From Humulus lupulus (taxonomy: Eukaryota; Streptophyta; Magnoliopsida; Rosales; Cannabaceae): a stretch of DNA of 64,000 nt. Shown here in pieces: positions 54,572 through 64,000 of the stretch; the stretch's first letter is position 1; each line of letters starts with the position of its first letter. The stretch covers positions 93,120,911 to 93,184,910 of the forward strand of contig NC_084795.1 of NCBI RefSeq assembly GCF_963169125.1, given 5' to 3'. A program made the translations under genes and the position numbers. The notes below the pieces were generated by a model. It searched no databases and was not told where the DNA came from. It saw nothing but the letters and a program-made list of their open reading frames with translations.

Positions 54572-56160
54572 GTCCTGATTGATAATGGGAGCTCAGTAAA
54601 TATCCTCTACAAGGCCACTTTAGAAAAGATGGAACTCGCGCTTCACGACCTAAAGGACTGTGCAAAGACGTTGTATAGCTTTTCAGGAGAAGGGATTGCC
54701 TGCATGGGATCCATCGAACTCCCCGTAACATTGGGAGATTTCCCAGTTTCGACAACCAAGATGATGGAATTCGTAGTGGTGGATCTTCCATCGGCATACA
54801 ATGTACTGCTCGGGAGACCTGCCCTAGTAGGGTTGGGGGCACCTGGCCATCAAGTTCCCGACTTCTAGTGGCATCGGGACGCTGAAAGGGGACCAGCTCG
54901 TGGGAAGGGGATGCTACAACATTTCTGTGAGGGAAAAGAAGTAGACAAGTGCACAAACACTTGTAGTAATTCAAAGTAAGGATGGGACAGTCTTCGAGAT
55001 AGACAAAGATATCGATCAAAGAATAGAAGAAAGGGCTGACCTCGAGCCTCTAGAAGAGCTCGAAGAGGTCAAGCTCGAAGAGGTTGATCCCCCAAAAAAT
55101 GTGAAGGTAGGGAAAATCCTTCCTAAAGAAACAAAGTAGCAATTAATTTGCTTCCTGAGGAAGAACCAGGATGTTTTTACATGGTCACATTTGAACATGG
55201 TAGGAATAAGTCCGAATGTGATAAGCCATGTCCTTAACATTGATAAGAGCTCCCCCCCCCCCCCCCGAAGCAACAAAAACGAAGACTCCTGGACGATGAC
55301 AAGAAGAAAGCTCTGAAGGAAGAGGTCGACATATTAAAGGCAAATCGATTTATACGAGACGCCTTCTACCCTGATTGGGTCGCCAACCGGTACTACTTCC
55401 AAAACCTAACGGAATGTGGCAGACTTGTATTGATTACTCTGACCTCAATAAGGTATGTTCTAAGGACTGCTTTCCTTTACCTCGGATCGACCAGCTCGTA
55501 GATGCCACAGTTGGGCACGGACTTATGTCATTCATGGACGCTTATTCTAGATATAACCAAATTGCCATGCATGCCCCGGACCAAGAGCATACGAGTTTTG
55601 TGACAGATAAAGGGCTGTACTGTTACAATGTCATGCCTTTCAGACTCAGGAATGCTGGAGCCACCTACCAAAGGCTCGTAAATATGATGTTCTTCGAGCA
55701 GATAGGTAATAACATGGAAGTGTGTGTTGAATATATGTTGGTCAAATCTAAACATAACAACTACCATGTGGACGACCTCGAAGAATGTTTTGTTGTGCTA
55801 CGAAAGTACAACATGAAGCTCAACCCCCATAAATGCTCATTTGGAGTATAGTCGGGTAAGTTCCTCGGCTTCATTGTGAATGCGTGGGGAATAGAGGTTA
55901 ATCCTGAAAATATCCAGACATTAATTGACATGCCCGCACCTCAAAAACATAAAGATGTCCAGAGTTTGACTGTACGAATGGCGGCATTAAGTAGGTTTAT
56001 CTCGAAATCTACAGACCGCTATCTTCCATTTTTCAACCTTCTAAGATGGGGAAAAAAATTCGAGTGGGCAGAGGAATGCGAGCTGGCATTTCAGGACCTC
56101 AAGAAGCATCTTGTGGAACCTCCTATCTTTTCAAAGCCTACCACAGGAGAAATTTTGTAC
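54572..56160 (+). pseudogene. Gypsy-E protease and reverse transcriptase
   Basis: The protease motif [20 protein letters not shown] is at about 54572-54631 and LLGRPALVGLG at about 54808-54840, where a small deletion shifts the frame. The linker contains a 15-base C run (55252-55266). RT blocks are PKPNGMWQTCIDYSDLNKVC (about 55393-55452), PLPRIDQLVDAT and FMDAYSRYNQI. The active site reads CVEYMLV at about 55723-55743 instead of YVDDMLV, so both catalytic aspartates are lost. A stop follows at 55849. This polymerase is dead. Confidence 0.9.
55252..55266. repeat. 15-base C homopolymer in Gypsy-E pol
   Basis: Fifteen C in a row lie where Gypsy-A reads TTCTCGCC. The run alters the local frame. 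It is either slippage in the genome or an assembly/sequencing artefact. Confidence 0.85.
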
Positions 56161-57217
56161 CTATATCTCGCTACAACCGAGCATGCCATCAGCGCCGTGC
56201 TCGTCCGAGAAGATCAGAAGGTACAAAAATCAGTGTACTATGTCAACAAAAGGTTACTGGGGGCAGAATCGAGATACCCATTAATGGAGAAGTTTTCTCT
56301 CAACCTTATCCACTCATCTCAAAAGCTCCGACCTTACTTCCAAGCACACCCCATCCATGTGCTGACTGACCAAGCACTACGACAAGTCTTGTCGAAACAA
56401 GAAGCCTTGAGTAGAATTATTAAAATGGGTTGTTGAGCTCGGACAATTCGAGATCACTTATCATCCAAGAACAACCATAAAAGGGCAGGCTTTGGCAGAT
56501 TTCATAGTGGAATGTATTGGAATGACTGACGACGGAGTTATAACCCCAGCCCGCGAGCTGTGGAAACTTTATGTTGATGGGTCCTCCAATGAGAATGGGT
56601 CGGGGGTAGGAATTATATTGATCACTCCAACAGAAAGTCGATTTCACTCCACCTTAAGGTTTGGCTTCGAAGCATCTAACTACGAGGTTGAATATGAGGC
56701 TTTATTGGCTGGACTCCGAATAGCTAAGGAACTCAAAGCTAAGGCGATACATTGCTACAGTGACTCGCAGTTGGTGGTCAACCAAATTTTAGGGGAATAC
56801 CAGGCTCGCGGAACAAAGATGGCTGCTTATTTAGAAAAAGAAAAAATGGCACTCGAACATTTTGATTTCTATACAATAGAACAAGTTCCCCAAGAGCAAA
56901 ATTCAAACGCAGATGCCCTAGCCAGGCTCACCACATCCATCGAAGTCGACGAGCTGAATGTTGTGCCAATCGAGCATTTGTCGACACCCAGTATAAGCGA
57001 GCCTGAACAGGAAGATGTCTGCATGATTAACTCCGAGCCAACGTGGATGACCCCAATAGTTTATTACCTTGAAACTGGCATTCTCCCAGCAAAACGGAAC
57101 AAGGCTCAGAAATTGATGTATCAGATTCCCAGATATACTATTGTGGAAGGAAGGCTATATCGAAGAGGATATTCTATGCCACTACTCCGATGTGTAACTC
57201 CACCCGAGGCCAAGTAG
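56161..57217 (+). pseudogene. Gypsy-E RNase H and archaeal-type RNase H
   Basis: RNase H reads VYYVNKRLLGAESRYPLMEK (about 56235-56294) and FQAHPIHVLTDQALRQVLSK. A one-base insertion near 56420 shifts the frame before VVELGQFEITYHP. The second RNase H (about 56560-56900) has LYVDGSSNENG (Asp), EASNYEVEYEALLAGL (Glu present, but Asn-Asn-Glu-Ala altered to Asn-Tyr-Glu-Val) and CYSDSQLVVNQILGEYQ (Asp). Confidence 0.9.
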
Positions 57218-58279
57218 ATCCTAGAAGAGATACATGAAGGATTCTATGGGGACCACACTGGGGGGCATAGCCCATCAAATAAAATTATATGACAAGGATA
57301 GTTCTGGCCCACTATCAAAGAAGACTCATTTGCTTATGTTAAGAGATGCAATAAGTGCCAACGCTTCGAAAAAATCCCGCGAGCTCCACCTTCTGAGCTA
57401 ACTATGATGACCTCCCCCTGGCCATTTTTAGTTTGGAGAATTGATCTCATAGGCTCATTGCCAACTGGCAAAGGTGAAGTTAAGTACGCAGTAGTCGCAG
57501 TAGATTATTTTACAAATTGGACCGAGGTCGAACCTCTGGCAATGATCACCTCAAAGAAAGTCTTGGACTTTTTGGTGAAGAATATAATCTGCCGATAAGG
57601 AATGCCAAGGAAGATAGTATCAGATAACGGTACTTAGTTTGACAGTGAACTATTTACCAATTTTTGTGAGAAAAATGCGATAATAAAGAGCTTCTCCTCT
57701 GTCACCCATCCCCAAGCAAACGGACAAGTCGAAGCTGTAAATAAGACTCTAAAAAGTTCTATGTAAAAGTGGTTGGAAGAAGGTAAGGGAAAATGGCCCG
57801 AGGAGTTGCCCCAAGCCTTGTGGTCCTATCGAACCACAGCTCGCACTTCAACAGGACTTACCCCTTTTTCTCTGGCATATGGAAGCGAGGCCATGTTACC
57901 AATTGAGGTCAAAATACCCACTATTCGTAGCCATGCTTATGACCAGGCCCCGAACCAATCCCAGCTCGAAGTAAGTCTGGATCTGATCAAAGAAAGACGA
58001 GATGAAGCTCAACTAAAAAATGTAGCATATCAGCGGCGAGTGGCCCGATATTTCAATAAAAAGGTTCAGGACAGGAAATTCAGATTGGGAGACTTGGTAT
58101 TAAGGCATGTGTTCCTAGCTACACGGGACCCAGTAGCTGGCGTGCTCGGGCCTAATTGGGAAGGGCCTTATCAATTCGAGTCAGTTATTCGACCTGGCGT
58201 CTACAAATTGGCAAGATTGAACGGGGAATTGGTACTACGAGCATGGATTGGCGAACATCTACGACCTTACTATCAATAG
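57218..58279 (+). pseudogene. Gypsy-E integrase
   Basis: The zinc-binding region is damaged (Cys of GFCGDH is Tyr; stops near 57291 and 57300). The core has VWRIDLIGSLPTG (first Asp, about 57440), VSDNGT then TAG where Gypsy-B has CAG, then FDSELF (second Asp), and ANGQVEAVNK (Glu, about 57716-57745). Stops at 57595 and 57764 follow. The C-terminal part (57773-58279) is open: GPNWEGPYQFESVIRPGVYK, ending RPYYQ. This copy shows what the ~0.6-kb deletion in Gypsy-A removed. Confidence 0.9.
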
Positions 58280-59366
58280 TGTAGGAATGATTTCTCATGT
58301 AACCATGCTTATTTATCTTTACTAAGCTTCTAAATTGTTCAATTCTGTATAAAGTTCATTTTCGTCTCAATATGTTGTATTTTTTGCAAACTCTCTTAAT
58401 TTAATAACATATGGCTACACTCATAGGATATTAAGGGGGCATCAGTGGTATACATACCATAAGTTTGAAAAAAATGCTCGAAAATAAAGCAAGCAAATGT
58501 CTGGATCGTTAACCGGATTATTAAAATTAAAGTGTTTGGATATAACCAAATGCGCGAGCTAAGATAATTTGGACATAACCAGATTATTAAAAGTAAAGTG
58601 TTTGGATATAACCAAATGCGCGAGCTAAGATAATTTGGACATAACCATATTATTAAAAGTGTTTGGATATAACCAAATGCGCGAGCTAAAATTTGGACAT
58701 AACCAAATTATATAAAATAAAGTGTTTGGATATGACCAGGTACGTGAACCAGTACGATCTGGATATAACAAGATCGAAAATATACAAGTGTATGGATTAT
58801 GAAACAAACACGACCTAAATAGGTTTGGAACAACCCAACTAAAATTGATCGACACAAGTGGGAAAAAATTAACCTACTACGAGCTAAGTCGACACCAAGG
58901 CTGGAGTATTTTGCAACAAAAGTTTCAACCTCACAACCTCGGAGAGCTATCCAAGGATGAGGAAAAGTAACTAGAAAAGCATAATACAACTAAACTACTT
59001 ATCTTACACGCCATATAAGTACTTTTGAGTGCATGGTAAAAGTAAGCTCTGACCTTGACAGATAATGAGATTGGACACGGATGTATCGAACAAACTATGC
59101 GAGAACGCATGGAAGCTCGAGCTTAAATCCGACATGTGTTTGTATGAATAAACAAACATAAAGTAAAACTTTTAATATAAGTTGCTTGAAATATTTCGAT
59201 TCAAAGGATGTATAGCAAAAATATTAAAGTAAAGTCAAATATAGTATTACAAATATCATAAATAGCTCTTTTACGAGCTGTAAATTGTTTTTGCCTCAAA
59301 GGCATAAAAAGCAAAAGGTAAAAGCTATTACAAAAGTCTCAGAGGGACGCAGCCCAGGATCAAGGT
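58280..59366 (+). other. Gypsy-E spacer between pol and antisense gene
   Basis: No gene is visible. The conserved purine run (ATTAAGGGGGCATCAGTGG, about 58430-58448) is followed by the ~66-bp tandem repeats and then AT-rich sequence up to the 3' end of the antisense gene. Confidence 0.7.
58500..58770 (+). repeat. ~66-bp tandem repeats, TTTGGATATAACCAA core
   Basis: Units start GTGTTTGG at 58532, 58598, 58659 and 58722 (periods 66, 61, 63). Each full unit has two half-units, TTTGGATATAACCAA-TGCGCGAGCTAAG and ATTTGGACATAACCAGATT. The TTGG...CCAA arms make each half-unit a small inverted repeat. Gypsy-A has the same, more diverged array. Confidence 0.85.
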
Positions 59367-62277
59367 TTAGGCAGTAGGAACATCCTCCTTAGCCTTCTCA
59401 GCATCCTCCTTAGCTTTCTCCGCATCATCGAGAGTACTACCCTCACCGGGACGAATAGCATGACTATCCTTTCGAGCAGCTTCCTCCTCATCTAGCCAGG
59501 CTTGCCATTTGGCCACATGCTTGACCTGAAAAGAGCCTAGGAAGCTGGTGTCGAGATCGACATTACTGGCCCAGATCCTGTACATGGCCGTGTCAACCGC
59601 CCGATCCTTCCTCTGCTTGAACTCTTCGAGAAGACGAGCTTTTTCATCCTCCATCACCTCGAATGTGGCCTTTTTCTCCTCCTCAAGCTTGGAATTGATC
59701 TTCTCAAGCTCCTCAACCTTGGAGCTCTTCTCTTTGAGCTTATTTTTTGCCTCCTCGAGCTCGGCATTCAGCTTCTCAAGCTCCTCAACCCTGGAGCTCA
59801 TCTCTTTGACCACGGTCTCCAGTTTTGATTTCGCGGCTTTGTACTCGTCTGCGAGCTTGATTTGGAGATCCTTCACCTCTTGGGCAAAGGACCTGCTCGC
59901 GTGAACCTCGTTGTTCAGCCTATAATTTAGCTGAGCAAGCACAGTAAGAGACTGGCACAAAAATGAATCAAGTTAGAACATGCTCTAAGAAAAAACAAAT
60001 ATTCTCAACAAATAGTAAAGTAAGAGAGGTTACCGCGGATGCGAGCTCGACACTTTTGTCGTAAAGGACGTTGCAGTCCCAAGTATTGACCAAAAATTGC
60101 CACTGAGGAGCCTCAAAATTACTGATGCTTTGGCAAAATCAAGACAGGACGTCCGAGCCCAGGGTGGCCCCATGAGCCCCGGCAGCATTGTCAGCAACAT
60201 ACTCATCGACGTGAGTAGAAATCGACAACAGGCGCCCCTTCATCGTCGGTTTCTTAGGAGGTGGGACGAGCATTGGGAGGAGATTGATGGCAGTAGGCAG
60301 GGGAGAAACATCTGTTGTGGAAGGCAAGGGAGGAACATCTGTTGTGGAAGCATCAACTTGGGAAGTATGGTTTGCTACCGGGCTTAGAACAGTAGGAGCT
60401 AGGGGAGGAGTCACCTCGATCCTTTTGGGGACCTTAGTAGGCCGACAAGACCTCTGCGAGGCTCTCAAAAACTTACTCTGCTTGGCCCTCTCACCCCTCG
60501 CGATCACGTTCTCGAGATCGGATTCCATAGTACCTACGCAATCAAATCACCTTAGAAAACAATCTCAAGACGCTAAAATTAGCATAATGCGTACAAATTA
60601 AGGAATCAAAGACAAGTGACAAGGGACCTAACTAGAACTCTCCCCCGAGCTCATGCTCAGCGACCAAGAAATTCCCCCATTTTCAGAGGAGGCTGGGGGA
60701 GTCCCTTCCCATATGTGGAAGTCAACCTCAAAAGGTCCCTATAATCGTTTGTCCCATATTTGTACGGCTACTCCATCCCAAACCTCGTTCAGACTATACA
60801 TCGTATCGTATTTCCTTAACCAGCTATCAAACCTATGGACCCTCTCATCTGCCTAGGACCATACATAAAAGTGGTTCCTATCATCTTCACACAAGATTAA
60901 GGTGTCAGATTTATGCTTGAGGAGGGAAGGAGACCACAAGGCCGAGCTGAGAATGACTTTACCTCTGTCACTCGAGCTCAATGCCTCATCGTTAGCATCG
61001 TTCCCTGAACTCGTTCTCCTGGGACGGCGAGCTGGGGATCTTTCCTTTGAACTGCACCTCGGAGGAAGGTTGTTGATGGGGAGAGGCATAAACTCCCACT
61101 TAGTGTACTTCCTATAGGCTCTATCGTCTGTGGATTGATCCTTCCCTAGGAGACCACAAGCTCAAAGATTATCTTCATGAAGAAGATAGGACAGAGATCT
61201 CCTGCCGTAAGGAAGTTGGAACAAAGCCTCTTTATGCTCCCTCATTGCGTCCGTGGGAGTGGGGCGGTGATAGTTGGCTGAGAACATGGAATACATTATG
61301 AGTGGATCGAACTTAAATGAAATTCAAGCATAAGAGGAAAGAGATCGTATACTTATGGATTCGTCTGAACGAATAACATCTAGAGGGAGCCAGTTCGTCC
61401 GTCCAAAAGAACACCACCTTGAAGTTGAGAGGATGGTTCGGTAGGTCCTCAAAGATTTTCTTCTCCCAGAGATAGCTCGAGAGATAGTAGAAGCCATCTC
61501 ATCCCTGGGCTCGGGAGGGATTACTTTTCAAGCAAAAGAGATACAAAATCTCTTTTGGTGAAGGTCCTTTCCACATTAGCTCGTGGTAAAGCGACCTCAG
61601 GGCTAACAAGACCATGTACGAGTTAGTCTGGAGTTGGAAAGGCGCGAGCCCAATGTAATCCAGAAAGTCCTTAAAAAGGACTTCAAGGGAAATAAGGCCC
61701 CTGCCCTCATATGCTCATGGCTCCAAGCCGTGAGCTTTAGCTTATTGTCGAGATTGCCATCTCCCGGAGCACGGCAGCTACGCTCAGTGGGGGTCGGAGC
61801 TCGGCACCTTCACGAGCCTGATAATCCTAGTCCATGTCAAGCTAGGATGTTTGTTATCTACCCCAACGAAGAGACCGAGCTCCAATAATGCTCGGCCTCG
61901 AAAAATTCTCCCCTCGAGGTGGGAATGGTTGTTGGCTGCGAGGTGGACGGTTGATTTGTTGGTTCCCCCATCAATGAAAATATAAGTTCACCTGGTTTGA
62001 AAGCTACTGTCACTTTAAGAGTAGGGTCGAGGGGGGTTGGTCTAGGCTCGGGGTCTGGGTTCGGAAAGATTGCGACCCTAAGTCTCTTCCTTTTTCTCTC
62101 TTCGACCTCGTCGATCTGGCATCGAAAATGAGCTCGAGTATCCTCTTGCTCACACTTCAATTTGTGCTCTCTAATCAGCCGCTTATTCCGAGTAAAGGGT
62201 GACTCTGAGCTCGGATTTGTCGGCGAGTAAGGAATCACAAGTATTGACCCCCACTGCTTTTCCAAATTCTGCGACAT
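59367..62277 (-). pseudogene. Gypsy-E antisense gene (spliced)
   Basis: ATG at 62277 follows a splice acceptor (TTTGCTAG). Exon 2 encodes the PF04195-like part and keeps Trp (TGG) at both sites where Gypsy-A has TAG, but has its own breaks. Exon 3 (about 61270-60630, from acceptor TTCTCAG) is acidic and Ser-rich, with YGRRSLSYLLHEDNL and GKVILSSALWSPSLLKHKSD. Exon 4 (about 60525-60030) starts MESDLENVIARGER, with HVDEYVADNAAGAHGATLGS shared with Gypsy-A. Exon 5 (about 59950-59367) is a coiled coil with an internal duplication (SSRVEELEKLNAELEE, SSKVEELEKINSKLEE) and ends in MYRIWASNVDLDTSFLG plus a charged tail. Function unknown. Confidence 0.75.
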
Positions 62278-63310
62278 CTAGCAAAAGAGAAAAAGGGTGA
62301 GGGCCAGGCATACAAGAAATTGAGGATAAAAATCGAAATGGTCTGAGCTCGAATGCTCAAGACCATCGAATAAGCTCAATTAAAAGAACGAGATCAAGTT
62401 CTAAGGAAACTTGAGCTATCAAAAGGATCAAGCTCTGAGCGTGTATTTGAAAAAAAAGGGGGAAAGTGGATTTATTTTTAAAAGATCCCGGATTTTTAGG
62501 GAAAAAGTTGGTGGTTACTCGAAAAGTCATATTTTTGGGAAACGTGCAATTTATAAACCCTAATCTTATACACCATTTCTTGGTCTACATGATATGATAT
62601 TCAAAATCAAGACAACCCATTAAAAGAGCCATATTTGCATCATTCATGCAAAATCTGGGTTTGGAAATCCGTAATCTCAGAAGAGCCTAAAAATTACATG
62701 ACATTGACTAAAGCATTCTGGAACTAAAACTAGTGTCCAAAAATGCTACTATAACATAAATATTCATGGAAAAATAGAATGTACATGATCAAGGACAGAT
62801 ACTTACACAGTGTGGTTGGTGGGTACAGAGAAATCGATGAACGGAGGATTGGTTGCAAGAACGATTTCACGGAGTCGAACTGCAAGAACGATTACATAGC
62901 GTTGTTTTGTTTCCTCGGCTTAGTGAACATGCAAGAACCGAATGAGTTTTTGAGTTCTAGTTTTTTTTTCTTCTCTTCTCTCTGAAAGCTCTGAATGCGA
63001 AAGTAAGGGTAGAAGATGGCACAGGAATATTTATTGGCCACAAGAGAATGTCAACGACGAATCAATCTGGGTCATTGGATGAGTTTGGTATCTGTTCAAA
63101 CGAACGGGTACAGGCGTGGCAATGGCAGCAAAAAGGGTGGCAGATGAGAAGACGTGGGCATGGTGCAAATATACTCAAGTACTCTGATCTTTCAATACCT
63201 ATCTGACACGTGTCTGCACTCGAGTACAATCAATGGTACAGTTTCCAAGAAGGGCAGTGCAAAAGTTTCCTTCTCATGGGATTCGAACTAATACTTTTGA
63301 GGGGGCAAAA
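62278..63310 (-). promoter_or_regulatory. Gypsy-E antisense promoter and 5'-UTR intron
   Basis: On the minus strand an AATAAATA box (63035-63028) precedes the leader. The leader exon ends at 62807 with donor GTAAGTAT, and the 529-base intron ends directly before the ATG at 62277. Gypsy-A has the same layout with a 520-base intron. The plus-strand polypurine tract (TTTTGAGGGGGCAAAA) ends at 63310. Confidence 0.62.
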
Positions 63311-64000
63311 TGTTACACCCAGATTTCGAGATAAGAAGTTATGATCCCGAAAATTGGGCTCGTCAGGTGTGAGCTTGAAACATATGTGGTCATCTTATGA
63401 TCCAACCGTCGGACCTCTTTGAACGACCTCGAGGATGTGTAGCCTCAAATATTCTCTGAGCTCGCAATGGCATGGTAAGACACTTGAATATATTTTTCAC
63501 TGATTGCCTTCAAGCGAGGTGGTTCGAGCTCGGAAAGTACAAGCTCGAATGTGACAACATCGTCTACATATACCTATTCTGAGCATAAGTGAAGCTGGGC
63601 GGCAAGCTCATGAATGACTCATGGTCTTGGTAAACTCAATGCCAATTACTGATCTCGAAGATTTGATGAATCATCTGGGATAATCAATTACGCTGAACAC
63701 GTTTATTGTTGTACAATCCCTATATCTAAGGGATATCATTTAATCTGCTATTTGTTCCCGATTATCATGGGACGTTTCCATGTATATAGGATGTCAATTA
63801 AATCCTATCATTTAATGCATTATATTAATTAATTTACAGAATATCTTCCTGAAATATGTGGGAATGAATTCTACAACCTTCTCTATAAATAGAGAAGGAA
63901 GCATCATTTGTAAAGGACCGATTTCTGATTTCTTGAGAGAAAACTCTAGGCAATTCTTCTCTGAAAAGTTCCCAGGAAACTCCCAAGTCTCAGTAACACA
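63311..64000 (+). repeat. Gypsy-E 3' LTR (partial, cut by window end)
   Basis: It starts TGTTACACCC and matches 51137 onward. It has an intact TATA box (TATAAATA, about 63883-63890). About 120 bases of the expected 812 lie outside the window. Confidence 0.93.

Larger units (their letters stand above)
51137..64000 (+). mobile_element. Gypsy-E: Tat-lineage retrotransposon, right end outside window
   Basis: The 5' LTR starts at 51137 (TTTTACACCC, the expected TG altered to TT) and matches the LTR starting at 63311, which runs off the window. The internal layout equals Gypsy-A: PBS, gag, PR, RT, RNase H, archaeal RNase H, integrase, ~66-bp repeats, antisense gene. Unlike Gypsy-A, the integrase core is retained. 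The left TSD candidate is CATTC (51132-51136); the right one cannot be seen. It is decayed by many nonsense codons. Confidence 0.93.

Noticed and set aside
58500..58770. Tandem array as a CRISPR
   Set aside because: Plant nuclear context, head-to-tail repeats without unique spacers, and position inside a retrotransposon.
1..64000. tRNA, rRNA, riboswitch or replication origin
   Set aside because: I scanned for cloverleaf-like and conserved rRNA segments and saw none; this is by eye, so a tRNAscan run would be the decisive test.

Overview
This is a repeat-filled stretch of a plant nuclear genome, probably a eudicot. The evidence is the content: Ty3/Gypsy elements of the Tat lineage (with a second, archaeal-type RNase H), a Ty1/Copia element, a 5'-truncated L1-type LINE with zf-RVT and RNase H domains, Helitron termini and a foldback MITE. 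I cannot name the species. I see no ordinary host protein gene, rRNA, tRNA or CRISPR array. Nearly all of the 64 kb can be assigned to nested transposable elements, and most boundaries are fixed by target-site duplications (TSDs).

Layout. 1-427: AT-rich flank. 428-1533: foldback MITE, probably Mutator-like. 1653-3804: LINE fragment with an 18-bp TSD. 4005-40916: an AT-rich non-autonomous Helitron cut into pieces by Gypsy-A (4202-16196, TSD AGACT) and Gypsy-B (16236-40314, TSD AAATT). The 5' LTR of Gypsy-B carries a solo LTR (F, 16593-17386, TSD GAGCT). Gypsy-C (about 26.55-39.88 kb, minus strand) lies inside the 3' part of Gypsy-B; its own 3' LTR and the adjoining part of Gypsy-B are missing, most simply through one deletion near 26.5 kb. 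A second Helitron of the same family starts at 40937. It is interrupted by Copia-D (41701-51076, minus strand, TSD CATAT), which itself contains a 2.4-kb solo LTR (G, 46385-48766, TSD TACTC), and then by Gypsy-E (51137 to beyond the window end).

The most interesting content is a gene module shared by all four Gypsy elements. Between the end of pol and the 3' LTR, each carries a spliced gene on the strand opposite to gag-pol. In Gypsy-C this gene is well preserved on the plus strand: five coding exons from 27617 to 31363 join with matching phases at every intron and give about 1,126 codons without a stop. It has its own TATA box, a 5'-UTR intron, a region resembling the 'putative gypsy type transposon' domain (PF04195), a polyglutamine tract and a long C-terminal coiled coil. 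Gypsy-A and Gypsy-E hold decayed versions with the same 5'-UTR intron and exon plan; Gypsy-B keeps the 3' half. Antisense extra ORFs are known in Tat/Retand-type elements, so their existence is not new, but the exon structure, the conserved C-terminal motif and the antisense promoter here merit study.

Gypsy-C is the least damaged element (one frameshift and one stop in gag-pol). Gypsy-A, -B and -E and Copia-D are dead copies. Where sister copies can be compared, most stop codons in the Gypsy elements come from CGA, CAG, CAA or TGG by a transition, as expected from deamination of methylated cytosine in silenced elements.
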